A stretch of 45,848 nucleotides of DNA from Planctomycetota bacterium (GTDB taxonomy: Bacteria > Planctomycetota > Phycisphaerae > WQYP01). This document shows positions 14,605-21,628 of the stretch, one piece after another. How positions within the stretch are numbered: the stretch's first letter is position 1; each line of letters begins with the position of its first letter. The stretch spans positions 1 through 45,848 of the forward strand of contig JAKBCC010000012.1 in the NCBI GenBank assembly GCA_021808105.1, given 5' to 3'. A program made the position numbers and the translations under genes. The notes below the pieces were generated by a model. It did not search any database. It worked only from the letters and a program-made list of their open reading frames with translations, and was not told the origin of the DNA.

Positions 14605-16305
14605 CTAAACCTGCACGCGATGTGCAGATATCCCAGCAATCCATTCGCCGATACGCTCATTCAAACCCCACTTCGGGGGATACCACGGCGCAGGCAAACC
14701 CGGCTTCGCAACAAGGCGTTGTTTAATGCGAGATCGGCCCGATACGCCTTGAATTTCGGGGTGCCATACTCGCGCATATTTATCCACTTCGCAGAATAGA
14801 TTCTGGCAATCAATGAGCTTCAGTGGTCGTCCCCACAGCGATAAGAACTCCAGTCCCAATCGCGCGAATTCGCGTTCCTGGTTGTCGACCATGAATTTAA
14901 TTACCTCTGGCTCATTCAACCCGCCAAGATCAGAGAAACACTTTTTGATCCCATCAAGCGCACCGGGACCGGGAACAACGAAATCCGATTCTGAAAAATT
15001 CGTGATTTCGCTGTAGTTAATGTCAGTAGCATACTGGTACGCAAGAAAATCACCGATGGTCGGATAGGACTTCAATAGCTCAAATGTCTGCTGCATGCCA
15101 CGGCATTCCGTGAGCCTGTCAGGCACTGCGTCGGCAATCATTCGTTCAAGTAGAACGAGGTGATTGCGGTGCTTCCGTTCGTGGCCGAGCTTGCGCCCTC
15201 CAGAAGGCATGATGTATGCGGCTGAATAAATCGCATCGCCGCGTGTCATCGCCCTGGTTAGAACCCGATCGTACCGTTCGAAGGCGTAATTGTGCAGTGC
15301 GATCGCCCCTAGGGCCGCTTCAAGCATTTCCCAGGTCTCAATCTTATTAAACAATTTAAAAATCATGATCCTAAAGAACACTTCATCCGCGCCGCGTGGA
15401 AGGTCGTCCCTGTAAATAACACGTCGGATTAAATACTGGCTGACGCGGTCAGCCGCCCGGTAAGCATTGGTGAACTTGTATTGCGACAATACCGGATCTT
15501 GCGTCCAAGGCTGCGGCCGGCCCTCGATACGTTTGAAGAAAATTCTTTGCCTCTCGGCCGCAAACCGCCAGTAGGTGTCATAAACGACGGTCGGCTTAAG
15601 AGGAAGTATATGACTGCTCCCCCCCGCGGAAGACCCGGGTTGGCCCCTAGAAAAACTCATTTTGAGTTGTGAATCCCTATTCTTCAAGTGTGGATTGGGA
15701 ATTTTGCTCATGACTGCTTCTACGGTCTCATTCTTGGTACCGGTGTTGTCGATAACACAAATCGCGTACTGCCCCCGTTCCCGTTCAGACAATCGGTCGT
15801 ATTCGGCTGCGAGCTGCTTCCAGTGACGCGGCGGGTCATTTCGGTTGATTGGATGTGGGCACCGCAAAAGGATGGCAACATTGGGAAGGACCCTGCCCCA
15901 CGCTGCCCTTTCAGCATCGATCAGAGCCTTTAGACGCCTGCGTTCACAACCACCCACTAATCCGTAGACCCATGCCGACCACCAAAATCGATCTAATAAC
16001 ACAGTCTTGCCGGCTTCGAGCGCCGGAATGATTTGCCGGTCTATAGCGTCGATGTGCGCAGCAACATGAAGAGCCTGCTTGGCTAAATTCGAAATGTCCT
16101 TAACCCGATTGGGTCCCTCATCATGGTGGACGCGACAGACCAATTCACCAACTGTTCCGGGCAGCTTGCCCGGAAACGACAAGTGCAGGATATTGTGCCC
16201 GGCTGTGCCCAACCGATTTTCAATTGCTCTGCAAATGGTCGATTTGCCAACGCCATCGGGACCTTCAACGACAATGAGTAACCCGGCCAGCTTACGGCTT
16301 ACCAT
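14605..16305 (-). CDS. Thymidylate-kinase-like domain fused to DNA base hypermodification domain
   Basis: 566-residue two-domain protein. Residues 1-200 look like thymidylate kinase: P-loop EGPDGVGKST (14-23), DRFWWS (105-110) in the place of the DRY/H motif, and a basic lid near 155-176. Residues about 240-545 resemble the helical domain of 5-hydroxymethyl-dU DNA kinases and the alpha-glutamyl/putrescinyl-thymine pyrophosphorylases of base-hypermodifying phages: YWRFAAERQRIFFKRI, PWTQDPVLSQYKFTNAYR, and SDFVVPGPGALDGIKKCF. A Gly/Ser-rich linker (222-232) joins them. The gene overlaps the stop of the preceding one by one base. Family assignment of the second half is from remembered motifs, not a search. 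Function in DNA or nucleotide modification is inference. Confidence 0.7.
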   Translation of the reverse strand: MVSRKLAGLLIVVEGPDGVGKSTICRAIENRLGTAGHNILHLSFPGKLPGTVGELVCRVHHDEGPNRVKDISNLAKQALHVAAHIDAIDRQIIPALEAGKTVLLDRFWWSAWVYGLVGGCERRRLKALIDAERAAWGRVLPNVAILLRCPHPINRNDPPRHWKQLAAEYDRLSERERGQYAICVIDNTGTKNETVEAVMSKIPNPHLKNRDSQLKMSFSRGQPGSSAGGSSHILPLKPTVVYDTYWRFAAERQRIFFKRIEGRPQPWTQDPVLSQYKFTNAYRAADRVSQYLIRRVIYRDDLPRGADEVFFRIMIFKLFNKIETWEMLEAALGAIALHNYAFERYDRVLTRAMTRGDAIYSAAYIMPSGGRKLGHERKHRNHLVLLERMIADAVPDRLTECRGMQQTFELLKSYPTIGDFLAYQYATDINYSEITNFSESDFVVPGPGALDGIKKCFSDLGGLNEPEVIKFMVDNQEREFARLGLEFLSLWGRPLKLIDCQNLFCEVDKYARVWHPEIQGVSGRSRIKQRLVAKPGLPAPWYPPKWGLNERIGEWIAGISAHRVQV

Positions 16306-17144
16306 TAGTTCTGCGCTCCCGTCACATCTGGTTCCCCAATAGCCTGTTGGCAGGCTGCAGTGAGCGCCGTCAATAACGAGCCTTCATGCGGTTTGTCCTC
16401 CATTTTTTCTACACCAACAAAACATGTTACGCGAGACAGATCCAGTTCCGTCTGGCTCGCAACAAAATGCCCAAGGCGAGCGAGTCCGAGATAGTTTCCA
16501 TAGCCTTTTACGAAAAGCTGTTGCGTGGCATAGAACGCGTTGAGTGCCAGCGTTTTTTCATGAAAATTGGGAACGAACGTCACGTGCTGAAGGCATGGAA
16601 ATCCTAGCTGTGCTGCCGGCGTCTGATCCCGGCCTGGGTCATAGATGGCGGCCTGGAACATAGATATCCGAGTGCGAGGCTTGCAGTGTTCGATGATGAA
16701 TTCAAGCTGGTTCCCATCGTCCACCTTACCAGTCGGGATATGCGCAAGGCGATCTCCGGTCTTGTGATCGACGTCGAAGGCGACCATCCTGCCGAAATAA
16801 AGGCCCCGCTGATTCTTGCTTGATTCCATCGCCACATAATCGGGCAAGTTTTTGACGTACGTCTTGTACAGTTCTTTTCGGTCACCCTTAGCGATACGCC
16901 ATAGCGCTTGCGGGAAGATGGTGTTCGCGACGGTTTGTATCTTCTGTAGGCCAGCCTCCAGCAGCGCGGCATCGAGTGCAAAACGGATCGAGGCATCTTC
17001 AGCAACCGCCTTATCGCCCAAGCCGGTAAAGCTTAGGGTAAGGGGAGATAGCCGATGCCCACTCATCGCCCGGATCGCCAAAAATGCCTCTGCCCATGCA
17101 AGCGAAAGATTGGGTCTATCAATTAATAATGGGTTACTCACCAT
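16305..17144 (-). CDS. Thymidylate-synthase-like protein
   Basis: 279-residue protein that I place in the thymidylate synthase / dNMP hydroxymethylase superfamily. Cys184 in GFPCLQHVTF matches the nucleophile region (PCH/PCL in the family). Asn217 in KGYGNYLGLARLGHFVAS lies 33 residues later, close to the 31-residue gap between the nucleophile and the base-reading Asn in E. coli ThyA. The usual RSxD phosphate motif reads ATQQ here and the HxY after it is absent, so chemistry or substrate must differ. It overlaps the preceding gene by 11 bp. A role in making a modified dUMP (for example a hydroxymethyl form) is suggested by the neighbouring kinase and MazG genes. Confidence 0.55.
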   Translation of the reverse strand: MVSNPLLIDRPNLSLAWAEAFLAIRAMSGHRLSPLTLSFTGLGDKAVAEDASIRFALDAALLEAGLQKIQTVANTIFPQALWRIAKGDRKELYKTYVKNLPDYVAMESSKNQRGLYFGRMVAFDVDHKTGDRLAHIPTGKVDDGNQLEFIIEHCKPRTRISMFQAAIYDPGRDQTPAAQLGFPCLQHVTFVPNFHEKTLALNAFYATQQLFVKGYGNYLGLARLGHFVASQTELDLSRVTCFVGVEKMEDKPHEGSLLTALTAACQQAIGEPDVTGAQN

Positions 17145-17997
17145 CAGTCTCCTCTAAATGGCGATACCGCGCAAGCCCGGCATATTGATATCGGGACACG
17201 CGCACCACGACTCCCCAATTTTCGCCGGGAATAGCCGCTCGCGCAAGCCCTGGACGCATAGCGCGAAATAGGCGTCCAGATGGTGCATCCTTAAAAAATG
17301 CGATATGGTCAGACTCGACCAAAGTACCAATCGGAAGCAAAACCAGTGTTCCAACTTCCACATCCACAGTTCCGATGGGGTACTGCCGATCAACAACCAT
17401 CAGCGGCTCCGTTGTCGCGAAACTCAGCAGTCGCTCACGGATCTGGGGAAGCTTCATCTTCCTTAGCAACGCGCCATGATCGGGGGTGATGTACTGGACA
17501 GCCCATCTCAGATGACCGATTAACGTCTCGTAACCCACACCAAATGAGCAGGCAACTGTATAGATCTGTTCGGGCTTGGCATTCACTAGTTCAATATTTC
17601 GAGAGGAAAATGCCCGTTTGATCCCTTGCGCCGGCATGAGCAGAAATCCCGCGAACGAATCAGCAAGGAATTCATTCGGTTGAAACTTTCCTTCGGCCGC
17701 CTCAATTTTGAGTTCGTCGATGGTGGAACCGTGGCCAAATACGTGGTGCCCTAATTCGTGGGCGCACGTGAAGGATCGCCGCATCAGAGGGCGAAGCGAA
17801 GAGAGCAGGATGGTGGGTCTATCCAGTGCGGCGTAAATGCCTTCCATGCTCACTCCGTTGACGAACTGAACCTTCACTTTTGCACGTTCGCACAGTCCGT
17901 ATATGCAGAGGGGCGTTCGAAAATCGTATCGGTATTCCTCCCGAATTTCGAGGGATTTTTCCAGCGCCTGTTTCGCAAGCTCAGTGTGGATTTTCAC
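17134..17997 (-). CDS. ImmA/IrrE-type metallopeptidase
   Basis: 287-residue COG2856 protein. The zinc-protease motif is HELGHHVFGH (80-89), and a third ligand is Glu109 in NEFLADSFAGFLLMP. ImmA cleaves the XRE repressor beside it in ICEBs1, and IrrE/DdrO is the parallel case in Deinococcus. Residues 185-287 form a C-terminal beta-rich extension of unknown role. The GTG start overlaps the TGA of the XRE gene (GTGA), with AGGAG 8 bp before. The pairing strongly suggests that the operon is switched on when this protease inactivates the repressor. Confidence 0.88.
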   Translation of the reverse strand: MKIHTELAKQALEKSLEIREEYRYDFRTPLCIYGLCERAKVKVQFVNGVSMEGIYAALDRPTILLSSLRPLMRRSFTCAHELGHHVFGHGSTIDELKIEAAEGKFQPNEFLADSFAGFLLMPAQGIKRAFSSRNIELVNAKPEQIYTVACSFGVGYETLIGHLRWAVQYITPDHGALLRKMKLPQIRERLLSFATTEPLMVVDRQYPIGTVDVEVGTLVLLPIGTLVESDHIAFFKDAPSGRLFRAMRPGLARAAIPGENWGVVVRVSRYQYAGLARYRHLEETDGE

Positions 17998-18344
17998 GAC
18001 TTTTTCTCCTGACCTTGCATCGACGCCAAGATTGAAAGCAGACGACTCAAATCCTCTGTTTTAAGTTTTTGCAGTTCTCGGGCTGCCAATTGCAAGCGGT
18101 CATCATGGGCTTCAAGTTGTCCGCTCCCCCCTCCTAGCAGCCATACCACCTCAACTTCGAATATTTCCGCCAGCTTGGAGATTTCTTCAGCAGTGACTGC
18201 GCGGTTCCCCGCCTCCATCTCCGTCACCGACGGGCGGTGGAGCCCCAGCATCTTGGCTACCTGTCCTTGTGATAATCCAGCCAACCGTCTGGCATCTCGG
18301 ATGCGCGATGCAATGATTTGTCGTTTTGGATCTCCAGTGGTCAT
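17994..18344 (-). CDS. XRE-family transcriptional repressor
   Basis: 116-residue regulator. The helix-turn-helix spans residues 14-66, with the pattern LSQGQVAKMLGLHRPSVTEMEAGNR. After a Gly-rich break comes an acidic and helical tail that could be the protease target. It overlaps the ACP-like gene by ATGA and the protease gene by GTGA. The imperfect palindrome over the -10 box of the operon (18660-18676) is the likely operator, which would make this an autorepressor. Confidence 0.88.
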   Translation of the reverse strand: MTTGDPKRQIIASRIRDARRLAGLSQGQVAKMLGLHRPSVTEMEAGNRAVTAEEISKLAEIFEVEVVWLLGGGSGQLEAHDDRLQLAARELQKLKTEDLSRLLSILASMQGQEKKS

Positions 18345-18640
18345 ACAGATTTCTCCTTTTTGCCGTAAAGCTCACAGAACCGTTTGGCAACCTGACGGAG
18401 CGTAAGCTTTTTGTTGTCCACGTCGACGTAGGGATTCTTAAGACGTGTGCCTTTGGGAATGTCGATCCCCATCAATTCGGCCAATTGCCTGACAATGTTT
18501 GGAATGAGCGGGCTGTCGAATCCGGGCAAGCCGTCGAGCGGCTGCACATCGTCCTCCACGAGGCAGGGATCCTTCCCATCATCAATTTCAATGGCCCTGT
18601 GCAACTCCTTCAAGTGGTTTAATACTGTCGCTTCGTCCAT
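18341..18640 (-). CDS. Acyl-carrier-protein-like small protein
   Basis: 99-residue acidic protein, first gene of the leftward operon. The centre reads LPGFDSPLIPNIVRQLAELMGIDIP (in pieces: GFDS, then an amphipathic helix, then GIDIP). This matches the layout of carrier proteins, where the Ser after Asp (here Asp42-Ser43) carries phosphopantetheine and the helix ends in a G-I-x-I-P turn. The Leu that normally follows the Ser is Pro here. The end (LTLRQVAKRFCELYG) fits the last helix of the fold. AGGAG precedes the ATG. A PPTase gene lies at the other end of the locus. The carrier call is moderate; no homologue was searched. Confidence 0.5.
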   Translation of the reverse strand: MDEATVLNHLKELHRAIEIDDGKDPCLVEDDVQPLDGLPGFDSPLIPNIVRQLAELMGIDIPKGTRLKNPYVDVDNKKLTLRQVAKRFCELYGKKEKSV

Positions 18641-18803
18641 GTCAGAATCTCCTACATTTGGTTAGATTATCTTACCAACATCTGCCTCAACTGTCAAGGG
18701 GTGTTAAAAATAAGGCGTACTGTCAAGTTTTAATTTGGAGAAACTTAACAACATGACGACATCCGCCGCGGCGTTGGTGCGCCATCGCGTCGGCCATCGC
18801 GTT
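18641..18803. other. Divergent control region of the leftward operon
   Basis: Contains the operon promoter (18660-18697). A second TGTCAA (TTGACA on the minus strand) is at 18721-18726 without a matching -10. The rest, up to the repeat at 18804, shows no gene: a short frame from 18752 lacks support. Confidence 0.5.
18660..18697 (-). promoter_or_regulatory. Operon promoter with overlapping operator
   Basis: On the minus strand, TTGACA (18692-18697) and TAAGAT (18669-18674) are separated by 17 bp, a near-consensus housekeeping promoter. The -10 box lies inside GGTAAGATAATCTAACC (18660-18676), which is self-complementary at all but its centre base and one flanking pair. This is where an XRE repressor would block RNA polymerase. 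Confidence 0.7.
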
Positions 18804-18989
18804 GGGGCGTGGCAATTTTTCCGGGCATAGCCGACATAACGCTAAATCAGGCGGAAATAACAACGTTTTTTACCGTTGCGCCAAAAGCTGCCAGAGATTC
18901 TTTTATCGTGTGTTTCACCACCGGCAAAGCCGGCGGCTATGTGAGGTTTCCCCGCATGGCCCTGTGGCCCGGAAATATTGCCGCGCCCC
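18804..18989. repeat. TIR repeat element copy 1 (186 bp)
   Basis: Non-coding element with 23-bp terminal inverted repeats: the left end starts GGGGCGTGGCAATTTTTCC and the right end is its complement at 21 of 23 positions. Inside is a hairpin-forming block CCGGCAAAGCCGG (in 18913-18946) shared with the copies near 26506 and 28036. It lies directly upstream of rpsL and may affect its leader. Confidence 0.75.
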
Positions 18990-19080
18990 ATCGCAGGCTG
19001 CCGACAGCTCGGTTTGCATGATTCGTGGATTCCGGCTACACTACCGGGCTTGTGTTTGGTGAACTGAAGTAAGGTAACTT

Positions 19081-19452
19081 ATGCCGACAATTAATCAATT
19101 GCTCCGTAATCCGCGACGCAGCCTGAAGCGCATTAACAAGGTTAAAGACCTTGAAGCGTCGCCGCAACGTCGTGGCGTGTGTCTGCTGGTAAAGACCATG
19201 ACCCCCAAGAAACCTAACTCGGCGTTGCGTAAAGTGGCCCGTGTGCGGCTTTCCAACGGCAAGGAAGTTACAGCTTATATTCCGGGTATTGACCATAACC
19301 TTCAGGAACACAGCATTGTTCTGGTGCGTGGCGGGCGTGTACGCGATTTGCCGGGCGTGCGGTATCACATTGTCCGCGGCGTGCTGGATGCCTCTGGTGT
19401 GGAGGCGCGTCGCCGCAGCCGCTCCAAGTATGGAGCCAAGAAACCTAAGTAA
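19081..19452 (+). CDS. rpsL: 30S ribosomal protein S12
   Basis: S12 sits at the decoding centre of the 30S subunit and controls accuracy. The protein is 123 residues, the usual size. The conserved [12 protein letters not shown] (41-52) and [13 protein letters not shown] loops are present. Position 88 is Arg, while most bacteria have Lys; Lys-to-Arg at this position is a known streptomycin-resistance change. Asp89, the residue often methylthiolated, is kept. TAAGG precedes the ATG. rpsG follows 117 bp later, but fusA and tuf do not, so the usual str operon is broken up here. Confidence 0.97.
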   Translation: MPTINQLLRNPRRSLKRINKVKDLEASPQRRGVCLLVKTMTPKKPNSALRKVARVRLSNGKEVTAYIPGIDHNLQEHSIVLVRGGRVRDLPGVRYHIVRGVLDASGVEARRRSRSKYGAKKPK

Positions 19453-19569
19453 TAGTCACTGTTATCGCGGATTAAGCCGTCGGCTTAAGCGCGGGGAACA
19501 GTTTTTAACCGTACCTTGAAGTATCCCGAATCCTGGTGATTCGATACGGAGAAACGAAAGGAAGCCGCC

Positions 19570-20046
19570 ATGGGCGCAAAATCATTTACCGTAAGCAGCA
19601 CACAGCTTAAACCCGATGCCATTTACAATTCACTGTTGATTTCCAAATTTATCAACTGCCTGATGTATGATGGCAAAAAAGCCACAGCTAAGCGCGTATT
19701 TTACGGTGCTATGGAAATTGTCGGCCAGCGGGTCAAAGACGCCAAACCCAATGAAGTTTTTGAAGCGGCTTTGAACAACATCAAACCCAACATTGAAACC
19801 CGGTCCCGCCGGGTTGGTGGACAGAACTATCAGGTGCCCATGTCCGTGAGCCGCAAGCGGCAGCAGAGCCTGGCGATTCGCTGGCTGCTGGAAGCGGTTC
19901 GTGCCAAGTCGGGCAAACCGATGAGCGAACGCCTGGCGGATGAAGTGCTGGCGGCGAGCCGACGTGAAGGCGCGGCCATGCAGACCCGTGAAAACGTCCA
20001 CAAAATGGCAGAAGCCAACCGTGCATTTGCCCATTTTGCCTGGTAA
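19570..20046 (+). CDS. rpsG: 30S ribosomal protein S7
   Basis: S7 starts assembly of the 30S head and contacts the E site. At 158 residues it is close to the common 156. Typical blocks include the N-terminal basic region, YNSLLISKFINCLMYDGKKATA, NEVFEAALNNIKP, VGGQNYQVPMSV and KMAEANRAFAHFAW. AAAGGAAG lies before the ATG. A short inverted repeat, TTAAGCCG-T-CGGCTTAA, stands between rpsL and rpsG and may mark a processing or regulatory site. Downstream is 875 bp without genes, so no fusA is attached. Confidence 0.97.
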   Translation: MGAKSFTVSSTQLKPDAIYNSLLISKFINCLMYDGKKATAKRVFYGAMEIVGQRVKDAKPNEVFEAALNNIKPNIETRSRRVGGQNYQVPMSVSRKRQQSLAIRWLLEAVRAKSGKPMSERLADEVLAASRREGAAMQTRENVHKMAEANRAFAHFAW

Positions 20047-20255
20047 TATTTGCAATCATAATATTGTGCGATTTTTGTGTGCGCGTTGGGGTGCGGAGCG
20101 CGCCGGGGTGGGTTGCCCTTGGTTTTTGTGATCGCATTCCGAATCGAACCGTGACGCTGCCGCGTCAGTTGGCTAAGGGGGCGGTGCGCGCTATGTCCGG
20201 TTGGTGACGGTGGGGTTGCGGTGCGCGCCGGCCGCATGGCGTTTCGCAGCGAATC

Positions 20256-20539
20256 CTAGGAGCCTGTCCGAGTAATGGCCGGGTTGCGACGGCGTGATTT
20301 TTGGCTCCCATCAAGGAGCGGCGACGATGGCGTACCTGACACAGATGGTACTCCGAGGAGCCGCGCCGCCGAGGGGGGCCAAAAAGCACGCCGCCCCGCG
20401 GGGTGGGCCTGAAATGCCCCGCCTGCTTTGTTGTCGGATCTCGCAGACTCATTATTAAGAGTCGACTCGATCCCCCGCCGCGCATACGGGACATTTCAGA
20501 CCCATCGCAATCCCGGCCATTACTCGGACAGGCTCCTAG
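20256..20539. mobile_element. MITE-like element, 284 bp, IS5-type ends
   Basis: Non-coding element bounded by perfect 28-bp inverted repeats: CTAG, then GGAGCCTGTCCGAGTAATGG and four more bases at the left (20256-20283), and the exact complement at the right (20512-20539). The outermost CTAG at both ends looks like the target, a site favoured by the IS427 group of the IS5 family. The ends continue imperfectly inward (TTGCGA on both sides, offset by one base). There is no transposase gene, so it depends on an element elsewhere. A lone end is found at 5812-5835. Confidence 0.8.
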
Positions 20540-20677
20540 CGTAAATTAGCTCAATGCGGCAGCGTTGAGTTGGGGGCGGGATATGATTTGATGGCACGAT
20601 AATTTCCCGCCGGTGCGATTGAGGTGATGCACGCGGAGGTGAGGTGTGGTTTTTTTGTGGGGGTGGGGAATTCAGGT

Positions 20678-20796
20678 GGGCGTGGCAATATTTTCGGGCG
20701 AGCGGCAAAATCGACGGCATAAATGCCGGTGCCAAGCAAATGGTTCGTCCTGGAAGCTCGCTCCCCGGTGGGCCGCCCGGATTTATTGCCACGCCC
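20678..20796. repeat. TIR repeat element copy 2 (119 bp, short form)
   Basis: Ends GGGCGTGGCAATATTTTCGG at the left and its near-complement at the right (20775-20796), the same termini as the elements at 18804 and 27938 but with a different, shorter interior. It lies upstream of the lipoprotein gene. Confidence 0.7.
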
Positions 20797-20921
20797 GTTC
20801 ATGCGATATAGCGCGGGGGAAATGGGGATTTGAGGGGAAATACGGTAATATCAGTGGCGTACCGGCGTTAAGGCTTGTACGCCGCGCAGGTAGCGCGGGC
20901 GGATGAGAAAGTTTTCGACGC

Positions 20922-21563
20922 ATGCAAACAGGATTTCGGAACGTAAACACACGGGCAGGGTGGGGATTTTTAATGTGCTTGCTGCTGATGGGCGGCGGTT
21001 GCTCAACGCTGCGGGTAACGCAGCCGCCGGAAACGGCGGATGAGCAGTTTTTATTATCGCGTGCGGCGTCGCTGGCGATAGGGAAGATATCCGTAGCGAA
21101 TCTGCGGGATCGGCTGGTGTATGTGAGCTTGCGATTTTTGCGCCCTTTGGGGCAAATGCCGGGGCAGTCCTTTATGGAGGCGGATTTGCGCTCGCATTTG
21201 TTGAAAGGCGGGGTGCGATTGACGAATCAGCGGGCAAAAGCACAAATTGTGCTGGAAGTGCGTTGCGGAGCCTTGGGCATCAACCAGCAAAATTCCCTGG
21301 TCGGGATTCCGGCCATTGCGTTTGGCGGGTACAACAGCGGCGCGAATTTTTCGCTGCCGGTGGTGCTGCCGCAGATTTCCATTTTACAAAACACCACGCA
21401 GCAGGGTTATGCCAGCGTAGCGTATGTGGCGTATTGGCGTAGCAGCGGCGAAATTGTAGCGAGTTCCGGGCCTTTTGTGGGCCATACGTATCGGCACGAC
21501 TGGTGGTTCCTGGGTTTTGGGCCTGAAACGTCGGGGAATATTCCACCTGCGCTGCGGCGCTAG
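20922..21563 (+). CDS. Putative lipoprotein (DUF6655-like)
   Basis: 213-residue predicted lipoprotein. The lipobox is LLLMGGGC with Cys27 as the lipid-modified residue. After it comes RVTQPPETADEQFLLSRAASLAIGKI, which recalls a planctomycete lipoprotein family (DUF6655), though this is from memory. The middle has a Gly/Asn/Ser-rich part with SLPVVLPQISI, and the end keeps WWFLGFGPETSGNIP. It is a probable envelope protein facing the periplasm. Function unknown. An AsmA-like gene follows 65 bp later, which also points to envelope work. Confidence 0.7.
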   Translation: MQTGFRNVNTRAGWGFLMCLLLMGGGCSTLRVTQPPETADEQFLLSRAASLAIGKISVANLRDRLVYVSLRFLRPLGQMPGQSFMEADLRSHLLKGGVRLTNQRAKAQIVLEVRCGALGINQQNSLVGIPAIAFGGYNSGANFSLPVVLPQISILQNTTQQGYASVAYVAYWRSSGEIVASSGPFVGHTYRHDWWFLGFGPETSGNIPPALRR

Positions 21564-21628
21564 GAGCCGCCCGGATCCGCTTGCCGAGTCTATGATAGGG
21601 TCATGACCGGCCCTTTAAGAGCATTGCA

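Larger units (their letters stand above)
20047..20921. other. Long intergenic region with two non-coding elements
   Basis: 875 bp after rpsG with no credible gene. It contains the 284-bp MITE (20256-20539) and the 119-bp TIR element (20678-20796). The stretch 20047-20255 is GC-rich and featureless by eye. I see no T-rich terminator for rpsG. Confidence 0.6.

Noticed and set aside
19453-19569. TTAAGCCG palindrome between rpsL and rpsG as a terminator
   Set aside because: Loop too small and no T-run, and rpsG should be co-transcribed.
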